Part shown: positions 1 through 10,179 of the stretch, one piece after another
How positions within the stretch are numbered: the first letter of the stretch is position 1
How the letters are laid out: each line of letters opens with the position of its first letter
From: Micrococcus sp.
GTDB taxonomy: Bacteria > Actinomycetota > Actinomycetes > Actinomycetales > Micrococcaceae
NCBI GenBank assembly: GCA_029961105.1
Contig: JASBVO010000008.1
Span: 1 to 64,000, forward strand
Length of the DNA: 64,000 bases
Direction: 5' to 3'
The notes under the pieces: model-generated
Databases searched by the model: none
What the model was told of the DNA's origin: nothing
What the model saw: only the letters and a program-made list of their open reading frames with translations
Program-made: the position numbers and the translations under genes

Positions 1-1869
1 CTGGCGTAGCTCCACCACGGCGTCGTGCAGGGTGGAGACCGAGCTGGCGGTGCCTCCGTGGACCGACTCCACCATGGCCCGCAGCGCGAGCACGGTGCCC
101 GATCGCTGGTGCCAGTGGCGCGGCTCCAGCCGGTCCTGGGTGTCCAGGACCCGGCGGGCCTCGTCGAGCTGCCCGGCCATCATCAGGTTCAGGACCAGGT
201 TCACCAGCGCATAGACGCCGAAGCGCGCCGAGAACAACGGCGTGCTGACGGCGAGGTCATGGGCGGCACGGGCCACGACGATGGCCTCCGCCGCCTGACC
301 GGCCAGGCCCAGCACATCCGACTGCAGCAGGAGCAGGATCGCCCGGGTCCCGGCGTCGGTGCCGGGGTCCTCGATCAGCTGCCGCGACTGCTCCAGCAGC
401 TCGTCCCGACGGTCCTCCATGTGCGGGTCCAGCAGCAGGTTGATCATGGTCCGCAGGGACTCGGGCAGCTCGGGCTCGGTGGTCATGCGGGCCCGGACCC
501 CGGCCACTGCCTGCGGCAGTGCCGCCCAGCCGTGGGGCGCCTGGCCGGTGCGCGCCCGGTCCATGGCCAGCAGCCCGTAGACCTCGATCCGGTAGTCCGG
601 GTCCGCTGACCGGGCTGCCAGTTGCTCCAGCTCCGCCCGTGCTGTCTCGGTACGGCCGCCGACCAGCATGAGCTCGGCCACCAGCAGGTCCGCACGCGGA
701 TCCTGCCGCCCGGCCAGGTGGGGAGCCAGCGCACGTGCGGTCGGCCAGTCCTTGGCTCCCAGGGCCCGGTACCCGGCGTCGATGACGTCCCGCAGGTCTA
801 CCGGATGCCCGCACTCCAGGGCCCAGAGCACGGCGCGTGCGGTGGACCGCTCGCCGATGGACCCGCCGACGGACCGCCACCGGGAGAACAGGTCCAGGCT
901 ACGTCCCGGAGGGATGCACGAACGCAACACCTCGGCGGGCAGCCCGGCGGCCAGGGTGACGGCGTCCGCGCCGCCGTCCCGGAGGAAACCGGCCTCGAGC
1001 AGGTCCTGGATGTGGTCTCCGGCCATCGCCCGCAGGTGGGCCCGTGAGGCCGTCCCGGCCAGGGCCACCACGTCCAGGCACTCCCGCTCACCCGGCAGCA
1101 GCGCGGCCTGCATGGACTCCACGGTGTCGATCAGCCAGGCGTCGGGATCCGGGGCGGGCCGGAGCAGTATCCACGGGGCGTGACGGCCCGGCAGGACAGG
1201 TCCGCCCTCGGCCCTGGCCAGCACTCCCTGGTGCAGTGCCGATTCCAGGAACGCCTTGACCAGCCGCGGATTGCCCCCGGTCATCCCGTGGATCGTTCGC
1301 GCAGCCCCTTGCGTGAGCGGGCCACCGAGGGTCTGCTCGCACTGGCGACGCACCTGGTCCGGATCACCGGGTTCCAGGTGGATGGTGCGGAGCATGCCCG
1401 TGTCGGACAGCGCGGCGATCCCGGACTCCCTGCCGAGCAACCCGGTACCGGTGGCCAGCAGGCTGGCGGCGCGATTCTGGACCAATTGGGCCAGGACAAA
1501 GGCGCTGGCGGCGTCCAGGTACTGGACATCCACCACGACGATCACCGGGTGGGTGCCCAACTGCTGGAGCGAGCGCAGAACGCTGACCGGTGTACTGAGC
1601 TCGTCCAGGGCGGTCAGCAGGGGAACCAGGGCCCCGTAGGGCACCTCGCGCAGTGACGGGGTGCACTGCACGGTGTGCACGTTCTCGGCCAGGCCGGAGA
1701 GGTCCAGGGCGGCCTGGACGAGCGAGGACTTCCCCGTCCCGGGCCCACCGAGGATCACTGCGCCGGCGCGGTCGGCCCCCAGCAGGTCCTCGACGAGGCT
1801 CCTGAGTTCGGGAGAGTCGGCGGGGATCCCCGCATGCTGGGCCCGCAGTCCCGCGGTCACCTCGCTCAT
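1..1869 (-). CDS. LuxR/MalT-type ATPase regulator, C-terminus outside window
   Basis: The frame is open from an ATG at 1869 to the window edge (623 codons, no stop), so the gene is 3'-truncated by the window. An intact P-loop, GGPGTGKSS, lies at residues 41-49, and a Walker B-like strand VIVVVD follows at 109-114. The rest is alanine- and leucine-rich helical repeat sequence, as in STAND-class signalling ATPases of the MalT/LuxR type. A DNA-binding LuxR helix-turn-helix would be expected beyond the edge but is not seen. The start ATG overlaps the stop of the upstream regulator (ATGA, 1866-1869), so the two are translationally coupled. The role is inferred to be transcriptional activation in response to an unknown ligand. 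The nearby gene is a paralogue in architecture. An alternative is an ATPase without a DNA-binding domain. Confidence 0.8.
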   Translation of the reverse strand, partial: MSEVTAGLRAQHAGIPADSPELRSLVEDLLGADRAGAVILGGPGTGKSSLVQAALDLSGLAENVHTVQCTPSLREVPYGALVPLLTALDELSTPVSVLRSLQQLGTHPVIVVVDVQYLDAASAFVLAQLVQNRAASLLATGTGLLGRESGIAALSDTGMLRTIHLEPGDPDQVRRQCEQTLGGPLTQGAARTIHGMTGGNPRLVKAFLESALHQGVLARAEGGPVLPGRHAPWILLRPAPDPDAWLIDTVESMQAALLPGERECLDVVALAGTASRAHLRAMAGDHIQDLLEAGFLRDGGADAVTLAAGLPAEVLRSCIPPGRSLDLFSRWRSVGGSIGERSTARAVLWALECGHPVDLRDVIDAGYRALGAKDWPTARALAPHLAGRQDPRADLLVAELMLVGGRTETARAELEQLAARSADPDYRIEVYGLLAMDRARTGQAPHGWAALPQAVAGVRARMTTEPELPESLRTMINLLLDPHMEDRRDELLEQSRQLIEDPGTDAGTRAILLLLQSDVLGLAGQAAEAIVVARAAHDLAVSTPLFSARFGVYALVNLVLNLMMAGQLDEARRVLDTQDRLEPRHWHQRSGTVLALRAMVESVHGGTASSVSTLHDAVVELRQ

Positions 1870-4622
1870 CGACCCGCCTGCAGCTGGGCCTGGGCCGACG
1901 CCAGCCTGGTCAGGTCGGCCCGCCCGCGGACCTGCAGCTTGGCGTAGATCTGGTACAGGTGGCCCTCGACGGTGCGGATCGAGATCCCGGTGATGCGGGC
2001 GATGACGGCGTTCGTCTTGCCCTCGACGACGAGCCGGGCGATCTCCCGCTCGCGCCGGGTCAGCTGCCCCATCCACTCCGGGTCCGTGCCGCCGTCCTCG
2101 GCCGGTCCGCTCTTCGCCCGCCGCGAGGAGGCGGCATCGGAGATCCGGCGCAGCACCTGCGGTGGCAGCCCCTTCAGGAAGGGCGAGTCCGGCTGCTCGA
2201 CGTACGAGGCGAAGCCGGCCGCAGACAGGGCTTCGAGGGCCTGGACGAGCAGTTCGCCGTCGTCCTCCAGGACGGACCGGGCCAGCAGCAGGGTGGGCGC
2301 CGAGGCGGCCGTCTGGGTGCACGCGGCGGCCTCCGCCAGTCGGGGGGCAAGGCCGAGATCCCCGAACTGGAAGGCGCTGGCCAGAGCAGCGAACTCGACG
2401 GCGTACAGGCCCGCCGCCGCGGCCCGGTCCGCCAGTGCCGATATGCGGGCGATGCTCGCCTCGGGCGAGTGGATCCGGGCGGTGGACCACGCCAGGAGCA
2501 ACTCGGCCACCCAGCCGAGCCGGCCCAACGGCTGGCCGGCCAGTTGCCCTGCCTGGCCGTCCACCAGCGTCTGGAAGACCTCTGACGCCCGGGCATCAGC
2601 ACCGTCGTCACCGCCGTCGCTGCAGAAGACCAGCAGTGCCCTGGCCACCTGGAGCTCGTGCGGATTGCCCATCGCCTCCAGCTGCGCCACCAGCCGGGCG
2701 GCCCGGTGGAATGCCGGCTCGCGTTCTCCGGTGATGGCGTCGATGGCGGTCAGGACCAGTTCGGCGTACTGCGCGGACAACGGGTTGCCGTGATGGCCGT
2801 CGATGACCGTCTCGGCCAGGTCACGGCATCGGTCCATCTGCCCGCAGACGAGGAGGACGTTCAGCATCGACTGGGCCAGGACGGAGCGGTCGGCCGGGCT
2901 GAGCACGTCGTCGATGATCCCGGCCGCATGGAACCGGCTGAGTTCCCGGTCGAGCCGGTCCAGGAGGCGAAGGGCCCCGTCCTGGTCATCGCCCATGGCC
3001 AGGGCCTCGGCGCGCAGGGACTGGGCGCGGCAGCGCACGGACTCCCCGGTGAAGTCCGAGCCCCGCGGAGCGAGCAGTTCGGGCAGGTGCTCGGCCGGCA
3101 CCAGGTCCAGCCGGGCATGGGCCTCCCGGACGTCGCCCCGTGCCACGGCCACACAGGCGGCCAGCACGCTCAGTGACGCAGAGTCCGTCACCGGCGACTC
3201 CGTCACCACGGCCTCGGCTCCGTCCAGGTCACCCACGGCGACCCGGGCACAGGACTCGGCCCAGGCCAGGTGTGTCCGCGCGGTCAGCTCGGCGGGGCCG
3301 GGGTGCCCGGCCGAATGCCACCCGGCATCCCTGAAGAGGGAGACCGCGCCCTGGACGTCACCGATCATGATCAGTTCGTCGGCGGCCCGCAACAGGCCGT
3401 GGCAGCCCGGGTCCAGCGCCTGGAGCATGGCGGCCAGTTCGCGGCGGCGGTCCGGCTCGATGGCCGCCAGGGTCTCCGCGGACTGCACGGGGTCCAGCCG
3501 CGCCATCCGTCCGGACTGGCCGTTGTGGATCTGCAGCGCACCGCCGTCCTGCAGGGCGTCCAGTTCGTGGGCGAAACCGATGTGGATCAGCTCACTGACC
3601 GGCATGGGCCCGCAGACGGCCAGCATCTCCAGCAGGGAGCGCTGGCGGACGGGCAGGCGGCGCAGCGAGGTCGCCGGGAAGCCGGCGGGATCCATCCGAG
3701 GCAGGGGGCCCGGGACCATGATCCAGCAGTCCTCGGCGCGGTGCAGCTTTCCGCTGGCCACGCAGTCCCGCACGAGCTGGCGCAGGCGGCTCACCGAGCC
3801 GCCGCTGTGGCGCCACAGGACCGTCGCGGCGAATCGCGAGACCGGACCGCCGAGGACGTCCTCGATCAGCCCCTCACCGGCAGTGGGGGTCAGGGGCCGG
3901 ACCGTGATCCCGTCCAGGAGGCCGGCGCGCAGCAGGGCCACGAGGTCCACGGGGACGTCGGTCAACCGGTCGCAGGGGACCACCAGGCAGATGCTGTCGA
4001 CCTGGGCCAGCTGGGCCAGCACCGTGATGGTGCCGGCATCGACCTGGTCCGCCTGGGAGACGATGACGACGGCAGGCGCCTCCCCTTCCGGGCGCAGGAA
4101 TCCCGAGAGCGTGCGCAGCATGCCGTGCAGGGTCGACGGGGGATTGCGGTCCAGTCCGGACAGCAGGATGGCCAGGGCTCCATAGGGCGTGGCCGCGGCG
4201 AAGGCACTGCCGTGCAGACGGTAGACGGACCGCCCGGACGGCAGTGCGGCGATGGCCGCCTCGATGGTCTCCCGGCGGTCCCCGGCCTCACCGATCAGGA
4301 TGGCGCCACCCCGACCGTCACCGGACAGGACCCTGCCGAGCGCGGTGCTGGCCTCATGGGGAGACTCCATCCATCGGCCGTCGGTGCCCGAACCGAGCCA
4401 GGAGGCCCCCGGCTGTTGCGCCTGACGCAGCCGGTGGGCCACCATCGGCTGCACCGCCGGCGCGGCTCCGGCCGGGACCACCGGCGTCACCGCCGCAGCG
4501 GAGGGAACGAGACGCGACGAGGCAGGGGCCGACGGCACCGGGAGGGCGGCATTCGGCACAGCAAGACGAGGCCGGGCAGACTGGTGCGAGCGCTGTGGAC
4601 GGGACTGGTGAGACGTGTGCAT
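1866..4622 (-). CDS. LuxR-family transcriptional regulator with degenerate P-loop
   Basis: A large regulator (918 aa from ATG 4622) with a C-terminal LuxR-type helix-turn-helix. The segment LTRREREIARLVVEGKTN, then RTVEGHLYQIYAKL, is the classic recognition-helix region near residues 840-895. The middle is helical-repeat sequence. The N-terminal ATPase-like part has lost its key residues: the Walker A position reads GEAGDRRE (about residues 111-118) with no Lys-Ser/Thr, and the Walker B strand reads VVIVSQADQVD without its acidic pair. The first about 95 residues are Pro/Ala-rich and probably disordered. ATG 4622 was chosen because AGAGGA lies 3 bases upstream; an in-frame ATG at 4667 has no ribosome site. 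The upstream gap (4623-4861) holds a perfect 10-bp palindrome GGCTATAGCC at 4700-4709 and a possible -10 TATGAT (minus strand, 4715-4720). Confidence 0.88.
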   Translation of the reverse strand: MHTSHQSRPQRSHQSARPRLAVPNAALPVPSAPASSRLVPSAAAVTPVVPAGAAPAVQPMVAHRLRQAQQPGASWLGSGTDGRWMESPHEASTALGRVLSGDGRGGAILIGEAGDRRETIEAAIAALPSGRSVYRLHGSAFAAATPYGALAILLSGLDRNPPSTLHGMLRTLSGFLRPEGEAPAVVIVSQADQVDAGTITVLAQLAQVDSICLVVPCDRLTDVPVDLVALLRAGLLDGITVRPLTPTAGEGLIEDVLGGPVSRFAATVLWRHSGGSVSRLRQLVRDCVASGKLHRAEDCWIMVPGPLPRMDPAGFPATSLRRLPVRQRSLLEMLAVCGPMPVSELIHIGFAHELDALQDGGALQIHNGQSGRMARLDPVQSAETLAAIEPDRRRELAAMLQALDPGCHGLLRAADELIMIGDVQGAVSLFRDAGWHSAGHPGPAELTARTHLAWAESCARVAVGDLDGAEAVVTESPVTDSASLSVLAACVAVARGDVREAHARLDLVPAEHLPELLAPRGSDFTGESVRCRAQSLRAEALAMGDDQDGALRLLDRLDRELSRFHAAGIIDDVLSPADRSVLAQSMLNVLLVCGQMDRCRDLAETVIDGHHGNPLSAQYAELVLTAIDAITGEREPAFHRAARLVAQLEAMGNPHELQVARALLVFCSDGGDDGADARASEVFQTLVDGQAGQLAGQPLGRLGWVAELLLAWSTARIHSPEASIARISALADRAAAAGLYAVEFAALASAFQFGDLGLAPRLAEAAACTQTAASAPTLLLARSVLEDDGELLVQALEALSAAGFASYVEQPDSPFLKGLPPQVLRRISDAASSRRAKSGPAEDGGTDPEWMGQLTRREREIARLVVEGKTNAVIARITGISIRTVEGHLYQIYAKLQVRGRADLTRLASAQAQLQAGR

Positions 4623-4861
4623 TCGTCCTCTATTCGGGCCAGCCTCCGGAAGGGGGATTCCGGACATGATCGCGGGGGTGCGTCACGACCTTCACAGGTG
4701 GCTATAGCCTCAGGATCATATGGAGCACCCCCGGGCGCGGGGAAGGACTGGCCACTTGGGAGGACGCTTCCGGAGGGAATTCAACCCACGGAATTAACCC
4801 TTGACGCGGCCATCGCGCTGTGCAGGGGGCACCAAGGCGCTGACTCGGACATCCAGCTCGG

Positions 4862-4933
4862 TTCCGCCCATAGGATTCGAACCTATACTGCACGGCTCCA
4901 AAGGCCGGCGTGCTGCCGTTACACCAGGGCGGA
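4862..4933 (-). tRNA. tRNA-Gln (anticodon UUG)
   Basis: The minus strand from 4933 to 4862 folds as a 72-nt tRNA. The acceptor arms TCCGCCC and GGGCGGA pair exactly, with A as discriminator. The T-arm carries GGTTCGAATCC, and the anticodon loop is CTTTGGA with anticodon TTG (glutamine). The anticodon stem CCGGC/GCCGT has one mismatch at the outermost pair. CCA is not encoded. It stands alone between the regulator pair and the ABC-F gene. Confidence 0.95.
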
Positions 4934-4980
4934 TCGGTCAGCGGGGACCGGCTGTCCATTCTGCCACAGGGCCACCGGTG

Positions 4981-6849
4981 TCATCCCTCGGCAACCTCGC
5001 CGGCCTCGAGCCAGGCCAGCTCCGCCTCCTCCTTGCGGCCGGCCAGTTCCTGCAGCTCGGCGTTGGCCGCAGCGAGGGCCTCGAAGTCCCCTGACTCGGA
5101 CAGCCTCGCCATGGAGGCGTGCAGCGCCGACTCCTCCTCGGCCAGTCGCGCCAGCTGCCGCTCCAGCCGGGCGGCCTCCTTGCGGGCCGCCCGCTTCTCC
5201 GCCTCGCTCGGCCCGGCCGCCGCGCTCGGTGCTGCAGAGGTCCCTGCCCCGCCGTCGGCACCCGCGTCCCTGATGCCGGGACCGGCACCGGTGCCCGTCC
5301 CGGCCCGTGCCGCGTCCGGGGACTCCTGGTCCCTGCGCAGGGCCAGGTACTGGTCCACTCCGCCGGGCAGGTCGCGCACCTTGCCGTCACCGAGCAGGGA
5401 GATCTGGTGGTCGGTGACGCGCTCGAGCAGGTACCGGTCGTGGCTGACCACCACGAGCGTGCCCGGCCAGCCGTCGAGCATGTCCTCCACGGCGGCCAGG
5501 GTGTCCGTGTCGAGGTCGTTGGTGGGCTCGTCCAGCATCAGCACGTTCGGTTCCCCGACCATCAGCCGCAGCAACTGCAGGCGCCGGCGCTCCCCACCGG
5601 AGAGCTCGGCCACGGGGGTCCACTGCCTCGAGGTGCCGAAACCCAGCTGTTCCAGCAGCTGGCCGGCGGAGACGTCCTTGCCACCGACCTCGAACGCGTT
5701 GCCCTCCCGCGCCATCACCTCGGCCACCCGCAGGTGGGCGACCTCGTCGAGCTCCTTGACGTCCTGGGTGAGGATGGCGGTCTGCACGGTCTTGCCGCGC
5801 CTCACCCGTCCGGAGTCGGGCTGCACCTGCCCGTCGAGCAGGCGCAGCAGGGTGGACTTGCCGGCGCCGTTGACGCCCACGATCCCCACCCGCTCGCCGG
5901 GGGCGAGCCGCAGCGTCACGTCGTCGAACAGCGTGCGGGGCGCGCCGCCGTCGGGACCGGGGATGGCGTAGGTGACGGACTCCAGGTCCAGCACGTCCTT
6001 GCCGAGCCGGGCGGTGGCCATCTTGGCCAGCGAGACGGAGTCCCGCGGCTCGGGCACGTCGGCGATCACCGCGTTGGCGGCCTCGATGCGGAACTTGGGC
6101 TTGGAGGTGCGGGCCGGGGCGCCGCGGCGCAGCCACGCCAATTCCTTCTTCACCAGCTGCTGGCGCTTGGACTCCGTCACCGCGGCGGCGCGGTCCCGTT
6201 CCGCCCTGGCCAGCATCCACGCCGCGTAACCGCCGTCGAAGGGCTCGACCGTGGCGTCGTGCACCTCCCAGGTGCGGGTGCAGACCTCGTCGAGGAACCA
6301 GCGGTCGTGGGTGACCACGAGCAGCCCGCCGTCGGTGGCCCGCCAGCGCGACTTCAGGTGCTCGGCCAGCCAGGCCACGCCCTCGACGTCGAGGTGGTTG
6401 GTCGGCTCGTCGAGGAAGACCAGGTCGTCCTCACCGGCCAGTAACCGGGCCAGAGCGGTCCGGCGGCGCTGGCCGCCGGACAGCGTGCCGACGGTCCGGT
6501 CCCAGTCCAGTCCGTCGAGCAGCCCGTTCATGACGTCGCGGATCTTGGGGTCGGAGGCCCAGACGTGATCCGGGACGTCCCCGACGACGGCGTGCTTTAC
6601 CGTGTGGTCCTCGTCCAGGTCGTCCCGCTGGTCCAGCACGCCCAGGGTGACGCCGCCTCGGCGGGTGACCCGCCCGGCGTCGGGCTCCTGCTGGCCGGCG
6701 AGGATGCGCATCAGCGTGGACTTGCCGTCACCGTTGCGGCCGACCAGGCCGATGCGGTCGCCCTCGTCCACGCCGAGGGAGACGGCGTCCAGGACGGTGC
6801 GGGTGCCGAAGGAGATGCCGATGTTCTCGGCGCCGAGCAGGTGTGCCAT
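4981..6849 (-). CDS. ABC-F family ATPase (Uup/EttA-like)
   Basis: A 622-aa soluble protein with two ATP-binding cassettes and no membrane segment, the hallmark of ABC-F proteins, which act on the ribosome rather than in transport. Cassette 1 has GRNGDGKST, signature LSGGQRRR and Walker B FLDEPTNHLD. Cassette 2 has GVNGAGKST, LSGGERRR and MLDEPTNDLD. An inter-domain linker rich in Arg/Lys lies between them. The C-terminal about 80 residues are charged and helical (AEKRAARKEAARLERQLARL onward), a coiled coil as in Uup. Likely role: translation quality control or relief of stalled ribosomes; antibiotic protection cannot be excluded. The 83-bp leader is very C-rich and has only a weak AAGGA 13 bases from ATG. 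It is followed upstream by ispE in the same direction. Confidence 0.93.
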   Translation of the reverse strand: MAHLLGAENIGISFGTRTVLDAVSLGVDEGDRIGLVGRNGDGKSTLMRILAGQQEPDAGRVTRRGGVTLGVLDQRDDLDEDHTVKHAVVGDVPDHVWASDPKIRDVMNGLLDGLDWDRTVGTLSGGQRRRTALARLLAGEDDLVFLDEPTNHLDVEGVAWLAEHLKSRWRATDGGLLVVTHDRWFLDEVCTRTWEVHDATVEPFDGGYAAWMLARAERDRAAAVTESKRQQLVKKELAWLRRGAPARTSKPKFRIEAANAVIADVPEPRDSVSLAKMATARLGKDVLDLESVTYAIPGPDGGAPRTLFDDVTLRLAPGERVGIVGVNGAGKSTLLRLLDGQVQPDSGRVRRGKTVQTAILTQDVKELDEVAHLRVAEVMAREGNAFEVGGKDVSAGQLLEQLGFGTSRQWTPVAELSGGERRRLQLLRLMVGEPNVLMLDEPTNDLDTDTLAAVEDMLDGWPGTLVVVSHDRYLLERVTDHQISLLGDGKVRDLPGGVDQYLALRRDQESPDAARAGTGTGAGPGIRDAGADGGAGTSAAPSAAAGPSEAEKRAARKEAARLERQLARLAEEESALHASMARLSESGDFEALAAANAELQELAGRKEEAELAWLEAGEVAEG

Positions 6850-6932
6850 GAAGCGGTGTGGTCCTTGGGGTCGGGTTCAGCGTTGTCGGGTGGGCGTGGA
6901 GTGGGTGCGGGGTGGGCGCGGGATGGCCGGGG

Positions 6933-7907
6933 CTACAGCACGCGGGCCCCGTGCACCGGGCCGTGCACCGCGATCGCGGCCACGCCGGTGCGGTCCTCGA
7001 GGCGCGCGGCCAGCTGGAAGGACTCCTCGGCGCTGCGCGCCAGGAACATGACCGTGGGCCCGGACCCGGAGACCTGTCCGGACAGCGCACCCTCCTCCAG
7101 GCCGACGTCCAGCATCTCGGACAGCTCCGGCACCATGGTGGCCGCCGGGACCTGCAGGTCGTTGCGCACCAGCAGGGCCAGTTCCTCGGCGTTGCCGGCG
7201 GTGAGCGCCTGGACGAGGTCACGGTCCACCTCGGGATCGGAGTCCGGGGTGGGCAGGGCGCCCTCCTCGCGCAATTGGTCCAGCAGGGCGTAGACCTGCG
7301 GGGTGGACAGCCCGGTGGCGGCGGGCACCAAGACGAGGTGGACCGGATACCGGGCCAGCAGCGGGGTGAGCTCGTCACCCACGCCGAGCCCGACGGCGGC
7401 CCCGCCCATCACCGCGAACGGCACGTCCGCGCCCAGCGCCGCGCCGATCCCGGCCAGGTCCTGCCGGGACAGCCCCGCCTCCCACAATGCGGCGCAGGCC
7501 AGCAGGGCGGCCGCCGCGTCCGCGGAGCCCCCGCCCATCCCGCCGGCGACGGGCACCTGCTTGGTGATCTCCAGGTGCACGCCGTGGCTGGCGGGGTCCA
7601 GCCCAAGGTGCTCGCGCAGCAGCAGCGCGGCCCGGGCGGCCAGGTTGGAGGAGTCCTGCGGGATCAGGTCCGGGTCCACGAAGACGCTGGAGTGGTCGGC
7701 CAGGGAGACGGTGACGTCCCCGTCCGCGCGGGGCGTGGCCGTGACCTCCTCGACCATGGACACGGCCAGGTAGACGCTGGCCACGGGGTGGTAACCGTCC
7801 GGCCGGGGGGTGCCGACCGCCAGGGACAGGTTCACCTTGCCGGGTGCCTGCGCGGTGACGTGGCTGAACAGGCGCCCGGATTCCGGGCCGGAGGCCGTGG
7901 GGCTCAT
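6933..7907 (-). CDS. ispE: 4-diphosphocytidyl-2-C-methyl-D-erythritol kinase
   Basis: GHMP-family kinase of the non-mevalonate (MEP) isoprenoid pathway; it phosphorylates the 2-hydroxyl of CDP-methylerythritol. The N-terminal APGKVNLSL strand and the glycine-rich ATP loop [17 protein letters not shown] are clear, and a late [10 protein letters not shown] motif near residue 290 completes the GHMP signature. Length 324 aa is normal. The ATG at 7907 overlaps the ksgA stop (ATGA, 7904-7907), so it is the distal partner of a ksgA-ispE operon, the arrangement also found in mycobacteria. The pathway feeds the prenyl carriers made by the cis-prenyltransferase gene at 53511-54284. Confidence 0.96.
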   Translation of the reverse strand: MSPTASGPESGRLFSHVTAQAPGKVNLSLAVGTPRPDGYHPVASVYLAVSMVEEVTATPRADGDVTVSLADHSSVFVDPDLIPQDSSNLAARAALLLREHLGLDPASHGVHLEITKQVPVAGGMGGGSADAAAALLACAALWEAGLSRQDLAGIGAALGADVPFAVMGGAAVGLGVGDELTPLLARYPVHLVLVPAATGLSTPQVYALLDQLREEGALPTPDSDPEVDRDLVQALTAGNAEELALLVRNDLQVPAATMVPELSEMLDVGLEEGALSGQVSGSGPTVMFLARSAEESFQLAARLEDRTGVAAIAVHGPVHGARVL

Positions 7908-8914
7908 ACGTCGGCTCCTTCGGTGCCGGAGGCGGGTGCGGTGCCCGAGGACGGCGCGGTGCCGCCGTCTCCCGATGGCGGCTCGGCCGGCGGGGACGAG
8001 GGGGCGGGGTGGTGCTCTCCTGCACCCCGACGCGCCGGCCGGGCGGCGGCGATCCGGGCGAAGGCCTCGATGCCCAGCACCTCGCCGCGTGCCCGGGGGT
8101 CCACCCCGGCCGCACGCAGCGCCGCCTCGGCGGCGACGGGGGTACCCGCCCAGCCGGCCAGCGCGGCGCGCAGAGTCTTGCGTCGCTGGGCGAAGGCGGC
8201 GTCCACCACGGCGAAGACCTGCTGCCGCGTGGCGCTGGTCTCCGGGGGGTTCCGGCGGGTGAACGCCACGAGCCCGGACTGGATCTTGGGCGCGGGCCAG
8301 AAGACGTTCTTGCCGATGGTCCCGGCCTTGCGCACCTCGGCGTACCAGGCCGCCTTGGCCGAGGGCACCCCGTAGACCTTGGACCCGGGGGCCGCGGCGA
8401 GGCGATCGGCCACCTCCTCCTGGACCATCACGAGCCCGTGCCGCAGGGAGGGCACCTCGGCCAGCAGGTGCAGCAGCACCGGCACGGCCACGTTGTAGGG
8501 CAGGTTCGCCACGAGCGCGGTGGGCGGACCGGGGGCCCGGCCGGGGCGCACGGAGTCGATCGCGGCGGCGGAGACGTGCATCGCGTCAGCGAGCAGCACC
8601 CCGAGCCGGTCCTCGGCACCGGGACGGAACTCGGACGCCGTCCGTGCCAGCCGGCCGGCCGGGACCGGGTCGATCTCCACGGCGGTGACGGCTGCGGCGG
8701 CGTCGAGCAGCCCCAGGGTCAGCGAGCCCAGGCCGGGACCGACCTCCAGGACGTGCTCGGCGGCCGTGGTCCCGGAGGCCGCGGTGATCCGCCGGATGGT
8801 GTTCGGGTCGATGACGAAGTTCTGCCCGAGCGTCTTGGTGGGCCGCAGGTCCAGCTCCGTGGCCAGCCGGCGGATGTCGGCGGCGGAGAGCAGGGGTGCA
8901 TCGGGTGCGGTCAC
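7904..8914 (-). CDS. rsmA: 16S rRNA dimethyladenosine transferase KsgA/RsmA
   Basis: SAM-dependent methyltransferase that dimethylates two adjacent adenosines near the 3' end of 16S rRNA. Visible motifs are the N-terminal [12 protein letters not shown], the SAM-binding [11 protein letters not shown], and the catalytic NLPYN. After the conserved core, the C-terminal about 40 residues are Pro/Gly/Ser-rich and look disordered, making it (336 aa) somewhat longer than usual. The start is placed at GTG 8914: a -10 hexamer TAGGAT (8922-8927) ends 7 bases upstream, which fits a leaderless transcript. The ATG at 8923 would lie inside that -10 element, though it could serve if transcription starts further upstream. 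Overlaps ispE by four bases. Confidence 0.95.
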   Translation of the reverse strand: MTAPDAPLLSAADIRRLATELDLRPTKTLGQNFVIDPNTIRRITAASGTTAAEHVLEVGPGLGSLTLGLLDAAAAVTAVEIDPVPAGRLARTASEFRPGAEDRLGVLLADAMHVSAAAIDSVRPGRAPGPPTALVANLPYNVAVPVLLHLLAEVPSLRHGLVMVQEEVADRLAAAPGSKVYGVPSAKAAWYAEVRKAGTIGKNVFWPAPKIQSGLVAFTRRNPPETSATRQQVFAVVDAAFAQRRKTLRAALAGWAGTPVAAEAALRAAGVDPRARGEVLGIEAFARIAAARPARRGAGEHHPAPSSPPAEPPSGDGGTAPSSGTAPASGTEGADV

Positions 8915-8941
8915 GCGTTCCATCCTACGGTGGCGGCAACG

Positions 8942-8971
8942 CCCAAGGGCCCGCCGTGGCGGGCCCTTGGG
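8942..8971 (-). terminator. Terminator hairpin of rpf
   Basis: A perfect inverted repeat, CCCAAGGGCCCGCC and GGCGGGCCCTTGGG, separated by only GT (so 13 pairs around a four-base loop). It lies 41 bp beyond the rpf stop and just before the ksgA promoter. There is no U-tract, as is common in high-GC actinobacteria. Confidence 0.8.
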
Positions 8972-9011
8972 GATAAGGGGTGTGGAGTGGCTCGCGCCGG
9001 CGCGGTGTGGA

Positions 9012-10134
<1,123 letters not shown>

Positions 10135-10179
10135 GAAACCGGGTGCCCGGCGCGTCGCTGATTCGCCCGGTCCACGCCG

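Noticed and set aside
4702-4959. Small minus-strand open frame of 85 codons covering the tRNA region
   Set aside because: It contains the whole tRNA-Gln gene and has no ribosome site or coding pattern.
3270-5273. Long plus-strand open frame of 667 codons across the LuxR gene, the tRNA and the ABC-F gene
   Set aside because: It is antisense to three real genes, includes a tRNA, and its composition (Gln/Arg/Gly-rich) is that of a high-GC shadow frame.
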